37,517 nucleotides of DNA from assembly GCA_946411895.1 (NCBI GenBank), contig CAMKFP010000003.1, positions 1 to 37,517 on the forward strand, read 5' to 3'. Both the position numbers and the translations under genes were made by a program. This stretch comes from an uncultured Caryophanales bacterium. Its GTDB lineage: Bacteria > Bacillota_I > Bacilli_A > RFN20 > CAG-826. The first letter of the stretch is position 1; the number at the start of each line of letters is the position of its first letter. Positions 1-7,467 of the stretch are shown here, one piece after another. The notes under the pieces were generated by a model. It did not search any database, had not been told where the DNA came from, and saw only the letters and a list, made by a program, of their open reading frames with translations.

Positions 1-214
1 AATGTATAATGGTAATGGGTTTGTAGATAAAAGTCTAAAAACTGGGTCAGCCTCAAATATAATCTCTGATTTATTCAGGGTTTTTTTAACGTAAATAAGC
101 AAGAAGTCCCCACTTCTATATATAAGTGGTGGGAGCATGTTACTTATTACCTAACTATATAATCTCTTTTCACTATGCTAAAATGATATTAACAAAGTTA
201 CAAAGGAGATAACT

Positions 215-1126
215 ATGTCTGAAAAAATCTTTGAAGCGCAAGCTAACGGTGGCCACATTCAAAAGGGTCTTTCGTTTGAAAAAGAAGGTAATAAGAAGAA
301 CCTTGTCATTATGACTGGAATGCAAGAATATTCCAGAAGATATGAGGGTTTTGCGAAGTTTTTGAACACTTTGGGCTATAACGTCCACGTTTTAGATGCT
401 GTTGGACAGGGCTTAAATGTTGATAAAGTTGAAGACTTACAAAAGTGGTATGTTGACGCGTTTGATTCTAACGTGAGCGCTGCTAACGCGAAAGTCGAAG
501 AACTTAAAAAAACGGGCAGTGAACAAACCGTTATCTTTGGTCACTCCATGGGTTCATTCATGGTTACTAGATATATGGAACTCTATCCAGAGACCACTGA
601 TGGAGTCATCATCTGTGGTTCTAATGGACCAGATGGTATGAAGATGTCAGTTGCATACGCTTTAGCGTGCATGAACACCAATAAAAAGAACTGGGATAAG
701 CCATCTCCAAGCATGACTAAACTCGCTATGGGTGGATACGCTAAGGCTATTAAGGATAGAAAGTCTGATTTAGACTGGCTCTCCTATAACGAAGAAAACG
801 TGAATAAGTACGCTGCTGATGAGTATTGTGGGCATATGAATACATATGGCTTCTGGCATGAGTTCTTAAAAGGTATGAAACACTTATATCAAGGCAAGAA
901 CTGGAAGAAGATTTCTCCTAATGAACATGTTCTAATTATTTCAGGTGAAGAAGATCCAGTTGGTGCGATGGGTAAAGGTCCAAGAAAGCTAGAAAAAGCC
1001 CTTAAGAAACTCGGACTAAAAGATGTCACGCTTCATATGTATGAGAAGATGAGACATGAAATCCTTAATGAAGATAAAAAAGATATCGTCTATAAGGATG
1101 TCGAAGAATTCTTAAAGACTTTATAA
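215..1126 (+). CDS. alpha/beta hydrolase (monoacylglycerol lipase / lysophospholipase-like)
   Basis: 303-aa ORF, nucleophile elbow GHSMGS, SD aaaggag before ATG. Confidence 0.85.
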   Translation: MSEKIFEAQANGGHIQKGLSFEKEGNKKNLVIMTGMQEYSRRYEGFAKFLNTLGYNVHVLDAVGQGLNVDKVEDLQKWYVDAFDSNVSAANAKVEELKKTGSEQTVIFGHSMGSFMVTRYMELYPETTDGVIICGSNGPDGMKMSVAYALACMNTNKKNWDKPSPSMTKLAMGGYAKAIKDRKSDLDWLSYNEENVNKYAADEYCGHMNTYGFWHEFLKGMKHLYQGKNWKKISPNEHVLIISGEEDPVGAMGKGPRKLEKALKKLGLKDVTLHMYEKMRHEILNEDKKDIVYKDVEEFLKTL

Positions 1127-1142
1127 AGAAAGCCTAAATTGA

Positions 1143-1167
1143 GGGGTCCAAAAATGGACCCTTTTTC
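1143..1167 (+). terminator. intrinsic terminator after hydrolase
   Basis: GGGTCCA aaa TGGACCC followed by TTTTTC. Confidence 0.8.
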
Positions 1168-1230
1168 TTTCCCTCTTTTATAAAATAATTATTGATTTAT
1201 ACATACCATAAGTATAAAATCATTAACGCT

Positions 1231-1306
1231 GGGTCTGTAGCTCACCTGGGAGAGCGCCTCCATGGCATGGAGGAGGTAGAGGGTTCGATCCCCTTCAGAT
1301 CCACCA
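1231..1306 (+). tRNA. tRNA-Ala (anticodon GGC)
   Basis: Full cloverleaf: GGGTCTG/CAGATCC acceptor, GCTC/GAGC D stem, CCTCC-ATGGCAT-GGAGG anticodon arm (GGC), GAGGG TTCGATC CCCTT T arm, encoded CCA. Confidence 0.95.
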
Positions 1307-1396
1307 TAATTACACGCTACCAAAATCCAAAGCAAAAAGGATTTAGGTGGAAATATAGACCATTCGTATGGTCAAAGTACTAGAAACTTAGTAATT

Positions 1397-1440
1397 AAGG
1401 TGGAAGGTCCTAAAAATCTAGGATTTTTCACCTTTTTACT
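1397..1440 (+). terminator. probable intrinsic terminator downstream of tRNA-Ala
   Basis: Nested AAGGTG...CACCTT and AAAAATC/GATTTTT arms followed by TTTTT. Confidence 0.5.
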
Positions 1441-1477
1441 ATCTACGACCCTCAAGCAAACGAAAAATACAAAAAAC

Positions 1478-1504
1478 TGGACCCATAGCTCATTTGGTAG
1501 CGAG
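1478..1504 (+). pseudogene. 5' tRNA fragment (acceptor 5' strand + D-arm) without a recognisable 3' half
   Basis: GGACCCATAGCTCATTTGGTAGCGAG resembles the start of a tRNA, but the following sequence does not complete a cloverleaf. Confidence 0.5.
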
Positions 1505-1550
1505 TTCAGCGAGAACTAGTACAAAAGACTAGGGGGAATATCACTGTCAA

Positions 1551-1580
1551 ATTAGCATCACTTAGCGGTGGTGCTTTTTT
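1551..1580 (+). terminator. intrinsic terminator
   Basis: GCATCACttagcGGTGGTGC followed by TTTTTTT. Confidence 0.7.
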
Positions 1581-1694
1581 TATCGGATGAAGAAGAATTA
1601 CCTAATTAATCGATATATGCACCTTGAAATTCTCGTTTTTTCGGGATTTTTGGGTAATTAACAAAGAAATGAGCTATCATTATTGTATAACTAA

Positions 1695-2033
1695 ACATTA
1701 CCGATTCGTTATCTTAGACAAGGACAATTCGTTGTCGATATTGATTTCCATCTAAAAATCGAAAAAATAAATATAGGTAATAAAACTTCCTATAAATACG
1801 GATATTTATTTTTAGGTTTAGATGAAAAAGACAATCCAAGCATCAATTTAAATGAATTGAATGATCTAGATATTAAAGATTTCCAATTGATAAATAATGT
1901 TGATGCCCAAATGGTGGCTTTTTAAGCCAATTATAAAAAGCAAAAGCTCATATTTAAAGACTATGCTTCATGTGGTAAATATTGGGATTTAAATAATTGT
2001 TATATGACCGCATTTGTAAATAGAGGTGAATAA
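1695..2033 (+). pseudogene. remnant of a protein gene, C-terminal part with one in-frame TAA
   Basis: Frame stays open and protein-like from 1695 to 2033 except for TAA at 1923-1925 (...NNVDAQMVAF*ANYKKQKLIFKDYASCGKYWDLNNCYMTAFVNRGE*); no ATG start. Confidence 0.5.
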
Positions 2034-2034
2034 A

Positions 2035-3018
2035 ATGAATAACAAAGAATATTTCAAGCAAGCTAAATACGGCATGATGATCCATTTCGGTTTATATTCC
2101 ATCTTAGCCGGTGAATATAAAGGAAAAAGAATGGGCACCACCATTGGCGAATGGATTCAATCATATTTTCGTATCCCCAATAAAGAATATGAACAATTGG
2201 CCAAAGTGTTTAATCCTATTTATTTTAATGCTGAAGAATGGGTTGATTTAGCCATAAGGGCGGATATGAAATATATGGTGGTCACCACAAAACACCATGA
2301 AGGCTTTGCCTTATTCCACAGCAAAGTTGACAAATTTAATGTTGTGGATGCCACTCCATTTAAAAGAGATATTATCAAAGAATTAGCGGATGCTTGTCAT
2401 CGCAAAGGATTGAAATTCGGTATTTATTATTCCCAAGCTTTAGACTGGCATGAAGAAAACGCTGGTGGTTGGGATGCCTCAACATTTAATGTTGATAATA
2501 TGCATTGGGGAAATGATTGGGATTTCCCTGATAATAGCAAAAAAGATTATAAAGAAGTATTTGAAAGAAAAATAAAGCCACAAGTTATCGAACTATTAAC
2601 CAATTATGGTGATATTTTCTCCATTTGGTTTGATACTCCTTGGACTATATCAAAAGAACAATCTATTGAGCTTTATAATCTCGTTAAGAAATATCAACCT
2701 GATTGCTTAGTAAATTCCCGTATCGGCTTATTTGAAGGCATTGAATTCGATTACACATCATTTGGTGATAACGAAATACCGGAAGAATATAAAAATGGGG
2801 AATTATTATTTGAATCAGCATGTACATTAAATGATACATGGGGATATAAATCATATGATCAAAATTGGAAATCACCAGAAGAGATTCTCAAAAACAAAAA
2901 ACATTTGAATGAGAGAAATATTAATTATTTATTAAATGTCGGTCCTGATTATCTTGGAAGAATACCAGGGCCAAGCGTAGATATTTTACTTAAAGTAAAA
3001 GAGTTGGAAGATAGATAA
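2035..3018 (+). CDS. GH29-family alpha-L-fucosidase-like protein
   Basis: YGMMIHFGLYS, TTKHHEGFALF, IWFDTPW, LLNVGPD motifs; ATG at 2035 preferred over GTG at 2026. Confidence 0.9.
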   Translation: MNNKEYFKQAKYGMMIHFGLYSILAGEYKGKRMGTTIGEWIQSYFRIPNKEYEQLAKVFNPIYFNAEEWVDLAIRADMKYMVVTTKHHEGFALFHSKVDKFNVVDATPFKRDIIKELADACHRKGLKFGIYYSQALDWHEENAGGWDASTFNVDNMHWGNDWDFPDNSKKDYKEVFERKIKPQVIELLTNYGDIFSIWFDTPWTISKEQSIELYNLVKKYQPDCLVNSRIGLFEGIEFDYTSFGDNEIPEEYKNGELLFESACTLNDTWGYKSYDQNWKSPEEILKNKKHLNERNINYLLNVGPDYLGRIPGPSVDILLKVKELEDR

Positions 3019-3041
3019 TCCAACTCTTCTTTTTTTATTTT

Positions 3042-3167
3042 GTTTTAATAGCCAGAGCAGAACATTGGTGCGAAGGATTTTTTGAAGAATTCTTGAAGGA
3101 CGGAACTATCTTGAGAGTACTGAAACGACTCAAAGAATTGACTTATGAGGATGACGAAGAGGACTAA
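3042..3167 (+). pseudogene. C-terminal remnant of an unidentified protein (…CEGFFEEFLKDGTILRVLKRLKELTYEDDEED*)
   Basis: Protein-like open frame without a start codon, ends TAA 3165-3167. Confidence 0.35.
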
Positions 3168-3313
3168 TTAACCTCTATGATAGCGTCAAGCAAAGTCAAT
3201 TTCCCCGTTTTTGAGTAATAAACTGAAAAATGAGAAAAAGTGCCAAAAATCGCATAAAATGCTGTATTTTATAGGCAAAATACCTATATAATAGATGCCA
3301 GACCGCATCTCTT

Positions 3314-3430
3314 GGATGTGGTTGAAGTGGAATTGATATACCGAAGCCAAACAAAAACGGGGAAATCAGTTGTCCTGCCCCGAAAATGGTAGAGGTAGCG
3401 GGTTATCATCGTAACCCTTCAGATCCACCA
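3314..3430 (+). ncRNA. tRNA-like RNA or decayed tRNA; 3' third duplicates tRNA-Ala
   Basis: 3388-3430 equals tRNA-Ala 1275-1306 with an 11-nt net expansion in the T loop; ends CAGATCCACCA; GGATGTG at 3314 pairs 6/7 with CAGATCC; CGGGG/CCCCG hairpin; TATAAT at 3287 and terminator at 3441. Confidence 0.35.
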
Positions 3431-3440
3431 GAAAGAAAAA

Positions 3441-3478
3441 AATACCCCCAAACATATCGAATGTTGGGGGTTTTATTT
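3441..3478. terminator. bidirectional intrinsic terminator
   Basis: CCCCCAAACAT atcg ATGTTGGGGG with T-tracts on both strands. Confidence 0.8.
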
Positions 3479-5130
3479 TACTTATTGAATGAAGATTTTA
3501 ATGAACAAGTTCTATTGAAGATCAAATGTTCTTTTGTGGATTCTTTATCAGTGCAGAAGTATCCGTTTCTAATGAATTGGAATCTATCGAGTGGTTTAGT
3601 GTCTATTAATGAGGCTTCGACATAGCCTTCGACTTTCTCCCATGAATTTGGATTAAGTCTTTCTAAGAAAGATAATCCTTTAGTTTCTTCTGTTTCGTCA
3701 AAGACAAGAGGTTCATATAAGTTAAATGTTGCTGGTAAAGCGGTTGTGGCTTCAACATAGTGAATCGTGCCATTAGGCTTTCTTCCTTCAAACCCGCTTC
3801 CAGATTTAGTCTCTGGATCATAGCTACAGTGAAGTTCAACGATCTTGCCGTTTTCGTCTTTCAGGACGCTATTACATTTAATGAAGTAGGCGTGCATGAG
3901 TCTTACTTCATCACCTAAAGATAATCTCTTCCATTTGCGGTTTGGCTTTTCTTCAATGAAGTCTTCCTCTTCAATATAGAGATATTTGCCAAAGGCAATT
4001 TGACGAGTTCCAAGCTCTTCATTTTCCATATTGTTAGAGGCTTCAACGTATTCGATTTGACCTTCTGGATAGTTATCAATAACTACTTTTAATGGATGAA
4101 GGACCGCCATTGGACGGGTGGCTTTCATCTTTTGTTCTTCTCTAAGGAAGTAATCTAGATTATCCGCATCAGTCGTGGAGTTAATTCTCGATAAACCAGT
4201 ATAGAGGATGAAGTTCTTAATCGCTTCAGCGGTAAAGCCTTTACGTTTTAGACCCACTAAGGTTGGCATTCTGGGATCATCATATCCAGTGACATAGCCA
4301 CCTTCAACGAGTTGACGAAGATATCTTTTAGACATCACGGTGTTAGTGATGTTAAGTCTACCCCATTCATATTGATGTGGGACGTGTTCCATCTCACACT
4401 TTTCCACAAACCAGTCATATAAGACTCTATGGTTATCATATTCTAAAGAACAAAGGGAATGTGTCACTCCTTCAAAAGCATCTTGAAGTGGATGGGCGAA
4501 GTCATACATTGGATAGATGCACCATTTATCACCTTGACGGTGGTGACTGACGTGAAGGATACGGTACATGACAGGGTCACGCATATTGATGTTTGGAGAA
4601 GACATATCGATCTTCGCTCTTAAGGTCTTTTCTCCGTTTGCGTACTTGCCTGCTCTCATTTCTTCAAAGAGCTTTAAGTTTTCTTCAACGCTTCTATTTC
4701 TACATGGAGATTCTCTTCCTGGTTCAGTGAGAGTTCCGCGGTATTCAGTCATTTCTTCTGGAGACAAATCATCAACATAAGCAAGGCCTTTTTTAATTAA
4801 AAGAATGGCTTTTTCATAGGTTTTTTCAAAATAATCAGAACCAAAGAAGATGTTCTTGGGTTCATAGCCTAACCACTTTAAATCATCAATAATGGCGTTG
4901 ACATATTCAGCACCTTCATTGACTGGGTTAGTGTCATCGAATCTTAAATTGGTATAGCCACCAAAGCATTTAGCAAGTTCAAAGTCATTGACAATCGCTC
5001 TTGCGTGACCGATGTGTAAATAGGCATTTGGTTCAGGTGGAAAACGAGTCACGATTTGTTTGACTCGACCTTCTTTAAGGTCTTTTTCCATGATTGTTTT
5101 AATAAAGTTGTTGATTTCTTCCATAAACAA
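3478..5130 (-). CDS. glnS: glutaminyl-tRNA synthetase
   Basis: RFPPEPNAYLHIGHARAI, KCFGGYTNLRFDDTNP, NTVMSKR, C-terminal anticodon-binding domain; start may be Met at 5124. Confidence 0.95.
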   Translation of the reverse strand: MFMEEINNFIKTIMEKDLKEGRVKQIVTRFPPEPNAYLHIGHARAIVNDFELAKCFGGYTNLRFDDTNPVNEGAEYVNAIIDDLKWLGYEPKNIFFGSDYFEKTYEKAILLIKKGLAYVDDLSPEEMTEYRGTLTEPGRESPCRNRSVEENLKLFEEMRAGKYANGEKTLRAKIDMSSPNINMRDPVMYRILHVSHHRQGDKWCIYPMYDFAHPLQDAFEGVTHSLCSLEYDNHRVLYDWFVEKCEMEHVPHQYEWGRLNITNTVMSKRYLRQLVEGGYVTGYDDPRMPTLVGLKRKGFTAEAIKNFILYTGLSRINSTTDADNLDYFLREEQKMKATRPMAVLHPLKVVIDNYPEGQIEYVEASNNMENEELGTRQIAFGKYLYIEEEDFIEEKPNRKWKRLSLGDEVRLMHAYFIKCNSVLKDENGKIVELHCSYDPETKSGSGFEGRKPNGTIHYVEATTALPATFNLYEPLVFDETEETKGLSFLERLNPNSWEKVEGYVEASLIDTKPLDRFQFIRNGYFCTDKESTKEHLIFNRTCSLKSSFNK

Positions 5131-5245
5131 GTCCTCGGAGATATTTTACTCTAGTAATAATTATTCTCAATAAAAAACAACTATAGTTTACATCTAGATA
5201 TAAACATTAGTTTGTTTTTACGTGCCTAAAATTTTTATAAAACTA

Positions 5246-5274
5246 TTCACACTTTTACTTAGCATGTATATAAT
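5246..5274 (+). promoter_or_regulatory. sigma70-type promoter
   Basis: TTCACA (5246-5251), 17-nt spacer, TATAAT (5269-5274). Confidence 0.75.
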
Positions 5275-5280
5275 ATGTTC

Positions 5281-5358
5281 AACGTTTGAGTGGGAGACCA
5301 CTTAAAACGGACCCTTTATTGAAAATAAGCATCGCTTGCGATGCTTTTCTTTTTTTTG
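5281..5358 (+). ncRNA. candidate short (~75 nt) transcript ending in an intrinsic terminator
   Basis: Promoter at 5246-5274; AGTGG GAGA CCACT hairpin, ACGGACC, then AAGCATCGCTTGCGATGCTT + T-tract. Confidence 0.6.
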
Positions 5359-5462
5359 ACTTCTTGTGTTTACTAAACCAGCTTTTTTGTTCACTGAAAA
5401 ATGAGGGACAAAATGTTCTCAAACTATGAATATATCTACGTTTCAGTAAAAAAATAAACTTA

Positions 5463-5488
5463 CTCACGAAAGATTTTTGTGAGATAAT
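5463..5488 (+). promoter_or_regulatory. carD promoter with inverted repeat in the spacer
   Basis: TTACTC, 17 nt, GATAAT; CTCACGAAA/TTTTGTGAG dyad. Confidence 0.5.
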
Positions 5489-5494
5489 AAATGT

Positions 5495-5971
5495 ATGAAA
5501 TACGTTGTTGGAGAAAGCGTTATTCACCGTCGCAACGGGCTCGCCACCATCACCGACTTAAAGGTCATCAACAACAATGAATATTACATTGTTAAGACGC
5601 TTAGTGATGATAGTGAAACCATCTATGCCCCTGTTAATGGAGCGGATGCGATTATACGTAAAATTATGTCACCTGAAGAAGCTGACGTCGTTTTAAAAAA
5701 CTTAAAAGGTGTCCTAGAAGTCTTTAATTCAAACACTAAACAACGTAGAGATGCCTTTAAGAAGAGATTATCTTCTGGAGACGTTAATGATATCGCTTAT
5801 TTATATAGACAGTATTATTTCTATAAAAGAGATCCTGATAACGTTAAGCTAGGTAAATCTGATGTCGACATGCTCGAATACGCAGAAAACATGTTGCTCT
5901 CAGAGTTATGCATTACCTACAAGGTAGATAGGGAAGAGATAGAATCGTTTATCTCTCATAAGATCGTATAA
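5495..5971 (+). CDS. CarD/CdnL-family transcriptional regulator
   Basis: N-terminal GESVIHRRNGLATITD CarD_TRCF-like domain, 158 aa. Confidence 0.8.
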   Translation: MKYVVGESVIHRRNGLATITDLKVINNNEYYIVKTLSDDSETIYAPVNGADAIIRKIMSPEEADVVLKNLKGVLEVFNSNTKQRRDAFKKRLSSGDVNDIAYLYRQYYFYKRDPDNVKLGKSDVDMLEYAENMLLSELCITYKVDREEIESFISHKIV

Positions 5972-5990
5972 GAAAAGATGAGTTGAACGC

Positions 5991-6641
5991 TCATCTTTTT
6001 AATAAATTAAATAGTTCTTCACATGTGTCCACTGTCTTAGCCTTAGGACACATTTCTTTTAATTCATCTTTAGTTCGATAACCATAAGTCACAAGGTAAT
6101 AGTCTAATCCTGAGTTGACCGCCGTTTCTTCATCGACGTTTGTGTCTCCTATATATAAGCACTCGTCCTTTTGAATACCAAATCTGGAGATAACGTTATT
6201 AATCATAGATGGGTCGGGTTTCTTTTTAAGTTCAGGAACATCACCTTGAATAATATCAAAGACTTTAGGGAAGAATTTCTCGATTAAAAGGACTGCAACA
6301 TCTTGTAATTTGTTGGTGCAAACCGCTAAAAAATAGCCTTCTTGTTTAAGTCTCTTCAATAGGTTAAAAACCTCACTGTATGGAATAGTGTTATCTTGAT
6401 AGTGTATTTTATAGTGTTGTTCAAAGATTTTTAAGGTCTTTTTATACTCCTCTACCGGAGTGTTTTCAGGGACACTTCTTTCTATTAACTTAGCCACCCC
6501 ATTACCGATAGAACATCTAGTGTGTTCTAGGTCTCTATTTGGATAATTTTGGGATTTTAACGCGTAATTTACGGAAATATTTAGATCAATTAGTGTATTT
6601 AGGAGTGTTCCATCTAGGTCAAAAATGATGGCTTTTATCAT
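5991..6641 (-). CDS. HAD-family phosphatase (phosphoglycolate phosphatase-like)
   Basis: IIFDLDGTLLNT, YIGDTNVDEETAVNSG; TGA stop. Confidence 0.9.
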   Translation of the reverse strand: MIKAIIFDLDGTLLNTLIDLNISVNYALKSQNYPNRDLEHTRCSIGNGVAKLIERSVPENTPVEEYKKTLKIFEQHYKIHYQDNTIPYSEVFNLLKRLKQEGYFLAVCTNKLQDVAVLLIEKFFPKVFDIIQGDVPELKKKPDPSMINNVISRFGIQKDECLYIGDTNVDEETAVNSGLDYYLVTYGYRTKDELKEMCPKAKTVDTCEELFNLLKR

Positions 6642-7363
6642 TGGATTCTCTCAATAACTTTCTCAACGTCTTCATTGAAAACTAAATCACAATTATTGTC
6701 GTACGCTGTCTTATCCTTATTAATTAAAATAATATAGCGTCCGCGGAAGTATCTAATGAAGCCTGCTGCAGGATAAACAGTTAGACTTGTTCCAACCACA
6801 ATTAAGGTCTCACAAGTCATGATTGCAGAGATAGAGCGATTGATGATGTCTTCATTAAGAGATTCTTCATATAAAACCACATCTGGTTTAACAATTCCGC
6901 CGCACTTATCGCAGTGGGGAACACCTTCATGATTCATAACGTATTGGACGCCAAAAGATCTTCCACATTTTTCACAATAATTTCTTAAGACGCTGCCATG
7001 AAGTTCTAATACTTGGGATGATCCAGCTTTTTGGTGAAGACCATCAATATTTTGAGTGACAACTATAACGTGTTTTCCTTGCTTCTCAAGATCTGCAAAG
7101 TACTTGTGCGCTTTATTTGGTTTAGCGTTAGGATAGACCATCTTGGATTTATAGAATTCATAGAATTGGTCTGTATGAGAGACAAAGAAAGAATGAGAAA
7201 TAATCTCTTCTGGTCTCACTGTGTATTTGGTCTTTTGGTTATATAGACCATCTGCACTTCTAAAATCAGGGATGCCACTAGGGACAGAGATGCCAGCTCC
7301 TGTAAAAACAACGATGCTTGAGGAGCGGTCAATAATGCTTTTTAGTTCTTCGTATTCGTTCAT
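6638..7363 (-). CDS. NAD-dependent protein deacetylase, Sir2 family
   Basis: GAGISVPSGIPDFR, TQNIDGLHQKAG, four Cys zinc site, GTSLTVYPA; start assigned to MNEYEE; TGA stop overlaps next ATG. Confidence 0.92.
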   Translation of the reverse strand: MNEYEELKSIIDRSSSIVVFTGAGISVPSGIPDFRSADGLYNQKTKYTVRPEEIISHSFFVSHTDQFYEFYKSKMVYPNAKPNKAHKYFADLEKQGKHVIVVTQNIDGLHQKAGSSQVLELHGSVLRNYCEKCGRSFGVQYVMNHEGVPHCDKCGGIVKPDVVLYEESLNEDIINRSISAIMTCETLIVVGTSLTVYPAAGFIRYFRGRYIILINKDKTAYDNNCDLVFNEDVEKVIERIQ

Positions 7364-7467
7364 GTTTTTATTGTATGGCTCGCTAAAACAATAGACAAGA
7401 GCAAGATATGTTTTTCTCAATTTAATAAATTGATGACTTATTTTCTCTTCATTGTATAATATACACA

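Noticed and set aside
92-160. Hairpin-rich sequence upstream of the hydrolase (CCCCACTT/AAGTGGTGGG within AATAAG/CTTATT)
   Set aside because: Could be a terminator or leader element, but no known riboswitch core was recognised and no clear promoter places it in a transcript.
1192-1383. 63-aa track ORF
   Set aside because: Overlaps the tRNA-Ala gene; spurious.
3386-3625. 79-aa plus-strand track ORF
   Set aside because: Runs over the tRNA-like 3' end, the terminator and antisense glnS; no coding support.
5991-7363. Alternative genetic code (UGA = Trp) as in many Mollicutes
   Set aside because: Both the HAD and Sir2 genes end at TGA, and the conserved genes use TGG for Trp, so code 11 fits.
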